Assembly (NCBI RefSeq): GCF_040054535.1
Contig: NC_090783.1
Span: 1,171,001-1,235,000, forward strand
Direction of reading: 5' to 3'
Length of the DNA: 64,000 bases
DNA from: Antennarius striatus
Taxonomy: Eukaryota; Chordata; Actinopteri; Lophiiformes; Antennariidae
This document shows positions 10,061 through 21,585 of the stretch, piece after piece (positions within the stretch are counted from its first letter, which is position 1; each line of letters opens with the position of its first letter). The notes beneath the pieces were generated by a model. It was not told where the DNA came from and did no database searches. It was given only the letters and a program-made list of their open reading frames with translations. A program made the translations under genes and the position numbers.

Positions 10061-11613
10061 TCATTTCTTCTCCTCGACAGTCCTGCCAAAGTACTCCTGC
10101 TGGAACTGCAGGAACTCCTCCTCCGTGAACAACGACTGTGGCTCCTTGGTTTTCTTGGGGGTGTTGTCGGGGCGGTGCCTCGACTGTCGTCCTGAATGTT
10201 GGTGCAGGATCTAAAGGAGATGGAGATGGTGTTAGTGTGATAGAAGTTAAAACATCTAGACAAACTGTCACATACCATAAGGTTGGATAAATAAAAATAC
10301 AGAATCTGCGAGACGGGTTTAGAAAACACTTTAAAAACTGTGGATTTCTTCTTCTTCTTTGGCTGTCCTCACCACTGTCTATAACCAGACTAGGAACAAG
10401 TATTTAAAGTCCTCCACCTTCACTTTTTCTTGAAGTCCTCACACCTGTAACACACCTCACACGTGTCCTGGACTGTTCTAACTTCTTTGTCCCTCCAGAG
10501 TTCCTCATGCAGAACTACTTTCTGTCGAACATGATTAAAAGCTGACTCCTAACAGCTGATAGAAGAGAAAGGTCCTGCTGACCGACCTTCAGCGTGTCAG
10601 AACTGGATGCTTTGCAGCTGGTTTCCATGAAGTACTTGAGGTTAGCCGTCATGTTGCTCTTCTTCTGCTTCTTCCTGTACTCCTCTGCAGTGAACACCAA
10701 CGAAGAAGAGAATGAATGTAGACATATACAGACAGCATCGAGGGCTGATCCTACCACACGCACATAAACTAAAACCATCAAGATAAAAGAGTAAAATTAT
10801 AATAAGAGTAAAAAATTATAATATTTTATAAATTGTACATAATTACACGAGAATAAGAAGATGAATTGTACATAATTATTTATATTATATTATTATTAAT
10901 ATACTTTATATAATATATAATACAATTTGACATAATGGTGTAATTTTATAAAATATGATGCATATTTATACTACTATAGTATACATATTTTTTATATAAT
11001 TTTATATTATAAATTTATAATAAGAGTAAAATTAATATATTTCATACATTTATTCATAAAAAATACAGTAACAAGGCACGAATTTCCAATTTTTATATAC
11101 AATTCTGTATTAATCTAAAGACAGTTTTTAATGGTAAACAAGAAGACTCGACATCCGCGGTTAGCATGTTGACCGGACTCACCCACCGCTGACCGGACCC
11201 GCTTGTCTTTGACCGTAGCTTTGCTCCTGCCGGGCCCCGGGCGGCCCGGGGGCCGTTTCCCCGGCCTGCTGACCCCTGAGTTGGGTGTCAGCTGCTGCTG
11301 CCTCTCCGGGACTTTAAAAACAACGAAACATGGAGGAAAAATGAAATGTTTTTTTTTTAAAAAAACAGCAACATGGGGGGATTAAATAAATTAAATAAAG
11401 TTTTGCTATGTAAAACTTAATTTAAATGTTTTTAACAAACTAACGACCGGGCTGGAGATGCCAGCAATAGCTAACTGTGTTTAGCTAGCTTTAAGGCTAA
11501 CCTGACCCGGAGATGCTAGCATTAGCTCAGTGTTTAGCTATCATTAAGGCTAACTGACCTTTGACATCGTCGCTCAGCAGCTCCAGGCTTCTCTTCAACA
11601 ACGAGGCCGACAT
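10061..11613 (-). CDS. rps19bp1: RPS19-binding protein 1 / active regulator of SIRT1 (AROS)
   Basis: Four exons (11613-11559, 11311-11183, 10684-10587, 10210-10061) join in phase to 143 residues; human RPS19BP1 has 136. The protein is a small basic nucleolar factor that binds ribosomal protein S19 in 40S assembly and was described as a SIRT1 regulator. The N-terminus MSASLLKRSLELLSDD matches human MSAALLRRGLELL. Exon 3 gives SAVEEYRKKQ, matching human SALDEYRKRE, and NLKYFMETS, matching NLKFLTRT. The C-terminus FTEEEFLQFQQEYFG matches human FTEEDFQKFQQEYFG almost exactly. Exon 2 encodes a low-complexity basic linker (GKRPPGRPGPGRSK). The exon 3 donor GTCGGT is weak but gives the conserved junction. 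The gene lies upstream of atf4 on the same strand. Confidence 0.93.
10790..11120. other. AT-rich intronic stretch in rps19bp1
   Basis: Intron 2 contains long runs of TATAAT/ATTATA-like sequence and no coding signal. Confidence 0.6.
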
Positions 11614-13309
11614 TCCGATCAAATCTGAAGTCGAACTTAACTTTAATGTCGAGCCGAACCTCGATTACCGCCGGAAAACGTGTAGCGCCGTCAACATCCG
11701 CTGAGCTCCGGATGTGCGTCAGTAAAAAGAACCGAGTGGGAAACAATGAACACGAGAAAAGTTCCACTCTTGGTACTAAATTTAGTAGATAGATACACTG
11801 TACTGTACTTTATTATAAGTGGATAAAAATCCACGTATACCCACAGCTTTTATTTATTCACACACTTAAATGAACAAATTCTCATAATTGACAGATAGAA
11901 CAGCAGATATTAATGTAAACAAATAAATAATGGATAACCACAAAAACAGAAAATTAGTGTCAAACATTGACATTAAGAGCATAAACGACACAACAAACTT
12001 ACAAAAAATTCTGTAGAACTTCTCTATTACTACGAATATTATAACTAATTACTGATTATTACTACTATCACCACTACTGATACAACCACTGCTATAATTA
12101 TATTACACCTACTCTTTCTCCTACTACAATTACAAATATTACCACAACTATTACTTTGACTACTCCTAATATGATAATAATAATTGTAAAACGCTAATAA
12201 TAGCCTGATAATTGAATGTTAGTCAGTAAATCAGGGTAATGTATTTACATTCATACACATAAACAAACAGAATGTTTAATCCTTATTTCTGGAGTGAACC
12301 TGAGATAAACCCTGAGGCGGAATAACAATCACATTTAAATAAAGTTGTTCCAAAGTAATCAACGAGGCGCGTGACCGTCCCCACTCACGAACAGCTGTCG
12401 GGCGTCGGGAGCGCGCAGCCTCTCGTTCAGACGCACCGTTACCGGTTCAGGTGAACGTCTCCGGTACGTCAGACCCCCCCCCCCACACCTGTAATCTATA
12501 TGAATTAAAGAGAGCTTCACCTTGAATCCACATCTTTGGTTTTTTCATAGATTTTTTAATTTTAATTTCACAAATTATGCCCAGATTGCAGGACATCACT
12601 ACAATCTGTATCCATGTAAAATACCAGATCTTATGATCTTTAATGAATTATTTTCTAAAACATTCATGAGTAGCGCGAGTATTGAAATAAAAATATAATT
12701 ATGAGCTATTTCAGACAACAGGAGCTGAAAGTAAAAACAACAGTCAGGTGACAAAAAATAATAACATGGTCCCGGTTCACAAATGAAGTGAAACCTCTGG
12801 ATTCCCACCTTCCTCTTTTGATTTAAAGTAGAAATAGCTGTTTTGTTCCACAGATGTCATTTCTGTAAAACGTCGTAGAACTGAACGAGCCGGAGGGAGC
12901 AGCCGCCTTGTCTCGGCCCTAGCCGGTGAGTTGGGTCTGATAAAGACAGTGTCTGTTATCTGTCGCTGGACATGGGGTTCGCTGGTGGTTTTGAGACATT
13001 GGGCGTGGAAGCAGATGCCGACTGAATCGTTTAAGAGGCTAAAATCAGCGAAAAAAATCTCCAACAACAAATTATTTATGTCAGGGTTTCAGCCCTGATT
13101 CCAGATCTTCAGATCGTTACAAACGTTGGTCGTTTGGCGCTAAATGTAGAATATATTCACTGTTTCTAACAAGCACATCTTTTAATTGCCTGTATCTTAA
13201 CCGTTTTACTAACTTCCACCTGAGGGCAGCAAAAAGGCTATATCTTATCTGTCTGAAAGAAAGGTCCTGAACTAATAACGTAATAATTAGGTGTTGGAGT
13301 TAGGGCTGG

Positions 13310-13352
13310 GGTTAGCGGTCAGGTTTAGGGGGTAGGGTTAGGGTTAGTAACC
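13310..13352. repeat. Short degenerate telomere-like patch
   Basis: Several TTAGGG/TTAGCGG-like units, including GGGTTAGGGTTAG, followed by a CCCTAACC-like inverse. Only a few units are present. Confidence 0.5.
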
Positions 13353-15561
13353 CCAACCCTACCTTACCGGTTCTGGACTTTTATTAGTTATTGGTCTTTT
13401 ACATTCCAAAAATAGGCAAATTTGTTACGTTATGAGCTTTAACAATACTTTTATAATCTTAAAACAAGACGTCAGCTTCCTCATTTGCCGGAGAGAATGT
13501 GCTAACCTTTCTGTGAAGCTCTAGAAATGTTCTGCAGAAATTCGTCTGACTTTGCCACTAGCGTTGGGGTGAAGAGGTCAGAGTACGAACTCCTACGTCC
13601 TCCTATTGGCCTCAACTCAACTTGCATTGCCTTGTTGCTCCGAAATTTAATTAAAAGACCTGAAGGAGTAGAAAAGTAGAGGGAGAGGACTTGATTCTGA
13701 TCTTTATCAAAACGGGATGTTCTAGCTCTAGAGAGGGGGTCTAGACCAACACCAGGAGGTGGTTCCACCAGACAACTGAAGGATCCGGCTCCCGTTCTAC
13801 TTTTGGAGACTCTCGGATCGCAAGTAATCCTGCATCCTGGGAGCAGTAGTCCTACCTGGATAGGTATTGAGGCACCGGATACTCGAGTACCAACCTAAGA
13901 ATCATCTAAGAGGCAGGCAATCTCAGTTCCTGGAGTTTCCTTCTAAGCTGACGTTGGGTTTTGGTTTATTTTGTGTGCATTTAAAAGGGAGTTTAGGACC
14001 CAGAGTGGGAAAACACACACTTCTCCCCACATGTGAGAGAAACACAATGACTCTCATGAAGTCCACCGAAACTTGAGTTTCTGCTGAAACAGAGGAAATC
14101 ACAAAGCAGGCGGACAAAATGAAAGAGAGGCGGCCCCGAGGGATTTCCATAATGTTGCTTCAATTTTGTTCTTGAAACACGAAGATCTCGTCACCCAGAT
14201 AAAACAGAGGAAAACCACACAAACCCAAGGTTTTTTTTCCACAACACACATTTCCTACACGTCACTTTGGCACGTTCCAGACCGGACAGACAGTCTTCAG
14301 TTGATGGAAACGGCTGATCTGTTCGAACGTGTTGCCCTGAGGAGGAGAGGTGTCCACTGACAGGTGAGACGGAGACGGACTCAGAGAGTCTGTCTGAGGA
14401 CGATGATGGGGGACGATAGAGAGGGTCCGGTTTCTCTGAATCAGATTAGAAAAGGTTTCGTAATGATTGCAATCGTTGCCTTTGGTCTGACGATGATGAA
14501 ACGCTAAGACCTTTTCTCTGAAGTCGTCGTTTCTTCTTTAGATTGTGACACATGAGGTTGTTGTAGAGGCTATCGGTGAGATGAGTTGAACTAAAATCCT
14601 TTTTTTCCTGTTTTTTTGCAGTCAAGGACATTTCTTCAGTTTTAGGTGAATATTTGAGTTAAAGGACTTGAGTGTTGAAGAACGGTTTTTAGAGGAAGTT
14701 TTGTCGTTGGCTAGAAATAAACCATTTTTGATATTTTATTTGTTTATAAAAATTATTTTAATGGAGGAGGTTTGGATGGACTGTTGTCACCTGGTCTGAA
14801 CTGAGGATTGATCGACAGAATGAAACCGAACTTTTTAAGTTAGATGTGTGGGAGACAGAGGTGAGGGTGAGGAAGGGTGAGGCTGATTGGTAAAACAAGT
14901 AATTATAGAGATGAATTTACCTAATAAAGAGTCTACAGCTACACCAGAGACTCTGTTGGATATGAAGCTAACCCTAAATCGCTAATACGCGAACAAGACA
15001 AATCGAAATTAAAAACATTAGAAGGTGAAAAATCAGTGGGATATAAAAAATATTATTTGAATCCTGCTTAAAAATTTACATATTAGAGAAAAAATCTTAC
15101 CAAAAATTTCAACTATTGAATCTATAATGTGCCACGCCCTCACACCTTCACCCACGTCTCATTGGGGAAGATGGAAACAGACGTTCAGCACAGCTCGTCA
15201 CGTATAAACGTGTTAACAGTTTCTGTGTAACCGGGTTAGATAAACAAACACAAAACTTTATAGCACAAAACAGATCAATAATTACAGCCAACCCTCAGGA
15301 TTACATTCATATTTATGGATATTTATGGCTGGAGCGATCGGATCCTCGTTGGAACAGAATTCTGATGAGATTTTCATCAGTAAATACGAATAAATTTAAA
15401 TATTTTTATAGAAATAAAAACGTGCAGAAAAAAATTATCTTTACTGGAAGAAAACAGCAACTTTCTGAGAAGAGAAATGGGTTCGGAAGTGGTTTTCTGG
15501 TTGTTCATAGTATGTGGTCGATTCCACGCTAACGTCTGTTTGAAATGGAGAGCATAAAAAC

Positions 15562-15590
15562 AGAGAGAAGAGAGAGAGAGAGAGAGAGAG
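15562..15590. repeat. (GA)n microsatellite
   Basis: An uninterrupted AG/GA dinucleotide run. Confidence 0.9.
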
Positions 15591-16600
15591 TCTCAGCTCT
15601 TTCTCTTAAATTGAAACAGGTTTGGGGAAACCCAAATGTCAGATGACGGCCGACGGAAAGGAAAACTTTTCTCGGTAGAAACAGAGGGATGTCAAGAAGA
15701 TAACGGTTGACGGAACGAGGCCAGGAAGTCGTTTAAGTTAAACCAAACCCGAGTCCAAACCTCCAGTCTGACTGGACCGTCTTCACCTCTGGACGTCCGG
15801 ATGGACGTTGGCTTGGAGATACCTGAGCAGGTGGCGCAGCAGCACTGGTGACCCCAAACTGACCGGCTGATTGGTTAGTTGGGGTCAGGTTGGGTTGTTG
15901 AGGGTGAACCCTGCCTCCCACCTAATATCAGCTGACATTGGCTCCAATCCACCAATGAATGAATGAATGAGCGATTAGCTCGTGACGCCGTGGTTCTAAA
16001 GGGTTGCGATGCTAAGACCTGCGACGCCGACCCGCAAGGTGACGGACGGGATGAGAACCCAACACGACTGAGGTAGAGGAGGGTTAATGAGATACGATTG
16101 GAACTTGGATACGACGGAAAAACCGGCCAATCGGAGGCTCTGTTAGATGTTTAAACCACATGTTCCTCAACATGTGCAGGAACACGTGTCACGCGGTGCA
16201 GACAATCAGTTCGGTTCCCTTTTCTCACCTTTGTTAAACTCTTTTACAGCCTGTTAAATAGTCCTCACTGTGGGAACTTCCTGGTTGGTTGCAGACATTT
16301 TTAAAAGAACACTTCAGCTTTTTGAGCTCCGTTCTTCCACAAACTCTCTGATTATATTCGCTGAGATCCTGAATTTTGTTCTGATTAATGGGGTTTTAAG
16401 AACAGGAAGTGTCTAGAGCAGGAACTACACCTGAAAACCCCCGCCCCCATAAAAACCCCTCCTAGGTTGACCTTTATTAGTCTGCATCAACAGGTGATCA
16501 GAACCACCCTAGAATAAAATGTAAAAGAGGTCATGTGTGCTGTAGGAAGAGGGCGGGTTCCTGTGTTAGCACTTGTAGGCCATTAACCACAAACCACACA

Positions 16601-16602
<2 letters not shown>

Positions 16603-16690
<88 letters not shown>
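16603..16690. repeat. (CA)n microsatellite
   Basis: About 44 CA dinucleotides, nearly perfect. Open frames reading THTHT or VCVCV across it are artefacts. Confidence 0.95.
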
Positions 16691-16693
<3 letters not shown>

Positions 16694-17089
16694 TTTGAAC
16701 TTTTCGAGCTGTTCGACAGGTTCGACAGATATAAATGTCAGTGTGGTTTGCGTACAGAGCAGCGATGGATCAGCGCAGAATGATTGGAAAACAGAGGCTA
16801 AACGCGTCGACGCCGGGCTGCGAACACATACCCTGCTGCTTCGAGTGAGGTCTGAACACATAAAACATTAGAGGAAACTGTTGTGGCTTCTCACCTCAGA
16901 AAACCACAGTTCACACCTTCTACTGCTGCTGGAGGGGGGGATTCAAACCCAGAGAGGAGCGAGTAGATCTACATGAAGGTTCCTGAGCATCTTCTGTCTC
17001 TGTCCTCCATCAGGTCCTCACATGGAAGTGAAAGAACGAGCCGATCTCCAGCGCTGAAGGTAACCAGCGTTCCCTCCTGAAGAGAGAAC

Positions 17090-20000
17090 ATGGAGATGAT
17101 GCTGGTCCTCCTCCCGGTTCTTCTACTGATGGTCTCGGCTTGTCCAGAACTCCCCCATGAAGGTGTGTGAAGCGTGGACTGGTCCCATCATGAACACACA
17201 CACCTTCAACTCCGTCTCTTTTCAGATCTCACCTGCTTCAGCGACTACAACCGGAACATCACCTGTATTTGGAACCACTCGTACCCGTCGGACCGTCCGG
17301 ACGCCGTGTGCACGCTCCACGCCTGGAACCAGTAAGAACCAGAGGAAAGATCTGATCTGGAGGGATTCACCTCCGTCATGACTTCAGTTCTTCTGTTCGT
17401 CTACAGAAGCTTTGGCTACGCTAACTCCTGCAAGCTGGAGCCGGTGGACGGATCCAGACCAGCGTTAGCGAAGTGTTCCGTGGTCTTTGAACACGAGTGG
17501 ACGGTGAGTCACGTCAAAACTTCGAAGACAGAATTAGTAGAAAGAAAAGGAGTAAATCATTTAGATTGAACTTCAGCTGTTAGCTAGTATTTAATCTTAT
17601 TTATTTATACAAAAATATCTGTTCTTTCCTTTTTTATTTTTTACACAGTGGCAGAAGATTCCCACGCTTTGCTAAACAATTTAAAAAAAAAACAGAATTT
17701 CACAATAAAATACAAAGTTTTTAACAAAAATTCTTGTTAGCGCTGGTTCTATTTTTCTTTTTCCGAGCATTTGATTTATTATTGACTATTGGTGGGATGT
17801 ATTGTACAAATAAACCCAAATTATCTACCGATGCTCAATCCAAGATTTAATCCGGTGGGATATTATTTCCACATGCTACGCTAAACTAACTAGAATTAGA
17901 ATGATTTGAAGTGCTGGTGATGAAAACAAAACATAAAGTGCTAAATATGTCCCCACCTTTTTTACAAACCAGTGTGAATGTGTTGAAATGCTTTCAGTTC
18001 CAGTCCTTCCACCTGGTGAACATTAGCGTTAGCTGTGACGCTACGCGGCGACGCGAGAGCATTCTGTACCAACCGTCGTGTCACAGTGAGTCGATCAAAC
18101 ATCTGGGGGGTGGGGGCTCTCGCTGCTCGCGAAGCCGATAAAACAAACTGTTTTAACTGTCGCTGCAGTAAAGCTGAGTCCCCCCCCCAAGCCGGACATC
18201 AACCGGACCGTCGTCCACTGGAGGCCACAGGCGGTGGAGCACCGACGGCTGCGCTCCGCCCTCTACCAGACAGAGCTCCAGTGGAGAGTGGGGGATGGGC
18301 CCTGGCCTGTGAGGGTCTATTTACCGTCCACGACAAACGGCGTGAACGTCAGCTGATCGAAAACGTTTTCTCGTCTCGTCAGGTTCGAGCTCATCACAAG
18401 GAGTGTCGATGGAACTGCGACTGGATGACGCCGCTTCCGGACGAACTCAAGCTAGCCGAGAAGTTCGACGTCCGCGTTCGAGTCAAGATCGATAAACCTC
18501 GATATAAGTCGGTCTGGAGCGACTGGAGCCCCGTTGCATCGTGGGTGTCGCCCAATGGAAGGGCAACGCCAACGCCACCAAGTGAGGATTGTTAAATGTG
18601 GAAAGTGGAACTGAAATTAAAATACAGTCAAACGTCGAGATACGAGTTTAATCCGATCTGAGATCGCAAGTCAAGCAACATTTAACCGATTAAAACAACT
18701 AAAATCATTTCAATCTTGAAAAAAGTCCCCAAACCCCATAAATTATAAAATAAGAACATAATTTATGCAGACTATACCTGTGTATAATCAATTATATATA
18801 AGTTACGTAAACAATGATAAAGAATTAAAAGAAACGCAAAAATCACGAGAACACACAAGCTACGTCTTTACTACACCAACGAGAACGAGATCCGGTCTCA
18901 CTGATGTTGTATCCATCCGCCAACACGTGGTGAAGAACGAGATCTGGTCCAGAAGCGGAGCGACAGCACGCATCTCAAATAACTCGTATCTCGAGGTTCG
19001 ACTGTATACAAATACATAATTCAACATAACATCATAGTATTGATAACATGAAAACTTATGCTACCATTTATTTAGCATTCTGTCAAGTTTGATGAGGTCT
19101 AGCTAATTTAATGTACCGGTAACTAAACGACATTCCTCTTTGGTGTCTTTCAGATGTTTCTCAAGTTGTTTTGGTCACCTCTGCCTGCGCTGTGTCATTC
19201 CTCTTGTTCCTCATACTCTTTAAGATTGATAAAACCACCTGGTAAGCAAGAACACCTCCCCAAGATCTGGAATAAAGAACATCCAGATCTTTGATGGTTG
19301 GAGAGCAGGGTGTCAACTTTCCTGAAGTCTCCCATCCTGTCTTTAAGGGTTTATATAGTAAAGAAAATCAGAGGACGCCCCCTTCCGAACCCAGGGAAGT
19401 CCTTCCTGCAAGACGGGGAATTCCAGGTAGAGCAGTTTACTGAAGCACAATGCTAACAGTGGGAATATTAAATCTACAACACACTAAAGCTGAGTTATAC
19501 TGTATGTTTTAGCTACTTGGGGGCAGTATAATCTAGTATTCTTTGTTCCACCAGTTTTCTTTGCGCTGATGTTTCCATGTCCTCCTGTGTTTTCAAGAAC
19601 TGGCTGGGCCCCCACTTCACCAGCGAGTCCTTCCATTCTTTCCTGAAACCCGTGGAAATCGTCTCGGTGGAAGTGACGTCCCTCGTCGACGCAGTCGGCC
19701 CCGGTGGTTTGGAGGCGACGCTACGAAAGACTATCAGAAGCAAACTCATCGACGAGTTGACGACTCCCAGCTTCTCCAATCCCATGTATTCCCATCTTTC
19801 CCCCGTCGCTGCGCCTGTGTTGCTCACCGCCGGGAATCTGGAAGCCTGCGACTCCGACGCACCGTATGGACCGGTCGGTTGTCACGTTGAAGGCCAGCAG
19901 GAACAGGATGTAGGTGAAGCGGGAGGTAGAAGAGACGCCGTCCTGAGGTGGTTCTCCGAGGGCAACACGAGCAACAGCGAGACGATACCGGTGATCTCAG

Positions 20001-20608
20001 ACTATAAGAACACGGAGAAACCCCAGCTGGAGCATCCCCGGCTCCAGAGCGTGGATTCAGGCCTGGGCAGCAGCGGACCCTTCGGTCACGACAGCCTGGA
20101 GGACGACAGCATCGACCTGACCGATGACCAAAGTGAAGGGTCCGACGGAGGGCAGGGGACGGATGGGGACGTCCAGAAGCTGCTCCGAACCGGTGGAGGT
20201 TTCAATGCTATCCAGGTTTGCTCTGGATACAAAGTTCTCAAGATAGACCCTGACCGACCAGACCTCCAGGACCACCAGGACCACAAGGACTACCAGGACC
20301 ATCAGAACCACCAGGACCCCCCGGACGATCAGTACCTCCCGAGTCTAGATTCAGGCATTAGCAGCGGGGAGCAGGTGAGTCAGGAGGAGGAGCTTGACTC
20401 CAGTGACTTCCTGTTTCCTCCTGTCGGAGCTCCTTTCAGACTTTTAGCCGGCTCCTCTTTCGCTCAGGTGGGGTCGGGTTCGAGGGGACGACCTCTTCCT
20501 GGTCATATCCTGGCGACAATCGCTCTGGCGTCAGCTGACAGTTCACTGGCGCCCTCTGGTGACGGGTACATGCCAGTGAGGCAGGAGCAAACGCTCCAAC
20601 ATGCATAA
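17090..20608 (+). CDS. il2rb: Interleukin-2 receptor subunit beta
   Basis: Nine exons (17090-17162, 17226-17331, 17407-17503, 17998-18085, 18169-18308, 18383-18581, 19154-19241, 19348-19426, 19598-20608) join in phase to 626 residues. IL2RB is a type I cytokine receptor shared by IL-2/IL-15-type signals, acting through JAK1/JAK3 and STAT5 at the lymphocyte surface. A signal peptide (MEMMLVLLPVLLLMVSA) precedes a first fibronectin-type domain with NITCIWNHS and CTLHAWNQ, close to the human IL2RB order (ISCVWSQ..CQVHAW). The WSXWS motif is WSDWS at about 213-217. The membrane span is in exon 7 (SFLLFLILF) and a proline box 1 (GRPLPNPGKS) is in exon 8. The last exon has NWLGPHFTSESF, like human KWLSSPFPSSSF, and tail tyrosines including GYMPVRQ. 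The tail is longer than in human and holds a DHQ-rich repeat. csf2rb was considered, but the ectodomain has the two-domain IL2RB layout. Confidence 0.93.
18623..19006. mobile_element. MITE with terminal inverted repeats in il2rb intron 6
   Basis: The left end starts TACAGTCAAACGTCGAGATA and the right end, read in reverse complement, starts TACAGTCGAACCTCGAGATA. The 26-base termini differ at about two positions. The ends begin and finish with TA, as expected for a Tc1/mariner-type TA target. No transposase frame lies between them, so it is a non-autonomous element of about 384 bp. Confidence 0.8.
20262..20335 (+). repeat. il2rb: Coding 9-bp repeat in il2rb tail
   Basis: Imperfect in-frame copies of GACCACCAG (Asp-His-Gln) are translated as LQDHQDHKDYQDHQNHQ. 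The repeat keeps the frame and adds a charged low-complexity segment to the cytoplasmic tail. Confidence 0.8.
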
Positions 20609-21585
20609 ACATCTCACGTACGTTTCTTCAGGGCTGATGCTCAACTTTAAAACGTTTTATGTCAATATTGATGGATATGAGGAAAACATTAGGAAACAGA
20701 AATAAGAAAATTCAGACTTTTAACTTCATTACTGCTGATTGTGACATTTGTTGAGCTTTGACCTGACTGCACCCCATGTTTGCTTTATCAATTGATTTAT
20801 TTATTTGCATGTTAACTTTAAGGAAATTACGAACTTCTCTCGATGCGACACAATGCAACCAAACCAAGGATTCCTGCAGCTTCTGCAACACCAAGCTTTC
20901 ATTTGGAGGATGAATAAAACTGATTTTCTCCAGATTCCTCTCAGAACTTTATTCCAACGCTGTCCCGTGTGAAACGATTTAAGCGTTACCAACAGCGATA
21001 CTGCAGACTTCAAGGTTCATAAGTTGTTTTTCTCTAGAATCTAGATCGTCTGTACGATGTTTAAACCGTGTGATAGATAAAAAGATGTTGTCAAAGAGTT
21101 TGACCCTTGAACCTTTTCTCCAAACAGTCTTTTGGTTACAGTTCACCGCAGGAGGATAAAACCTTGAAAACGATCGGAATAACGTTTCTAAAATCGTCCC
21201 TCTTTATGTTTCCGTTGCGTTCGGTTCGCTCTCTCTAACGCCTACTGGGATTTCTTGTTTTCAAGTCAGGTGAAATGAACTCTGGGAGTCTACAACCAGC
21301 CCACGCCCCCTGCTTCAATCCCATCAGGCCACCTGGAATAGGGGAGTGGACTGGGAGCATCAGTGTTGCTAGGCGACAATTTCTTGCATCAGCTCACCTG
21401 TAGATCTGACTCACCGATGATTCATTTAGAACACGTTAGCCATGATGGTAGCATCAGCTTTGAGACTACAGATGCTAATCCATTAGCAGAGCATAGAGAG
21501 ACCTCCATGGAGCGCCAGAAGATTCCTCAAGAAAAGATGGATGAGGACTGACGCCGTGGCGCCCGGCCACGGCTCCAGGAAGTCG
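20609..21585. other. il2rb 3' region and tmprss6 upstream region
   Basis: An AATAAA at 20913-20918, 305 bases after the stop, is a plausible il2rb polyadenylation signal. The remaining stretch should contain the tmprss6 promoter. No distinct elements were recognised. Confidence 0.5.

Larger units (their letters stand above)
11614..17089. other. Intergenic region between rps19bp1 and il2rb
   Basis: No gene is recognised. The rps19bp1 promoter should lie just right of 11613 and unseen il2rb 5' exons may lie near the right end. The region holds AT-rich DNA at 11.8-12.3 kb, a short TTAGGG-like patch near 13310-13350, a GA microsatellite and a long CA microsatellite. Confidence 0.6.

Noticed and set aside
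16860-16980. Possible tRNA-like GGGGGATTCAAACCC word near 16935
   Set aside because: No A-box partner, anticodon stem or acceptor pairing was found around it.
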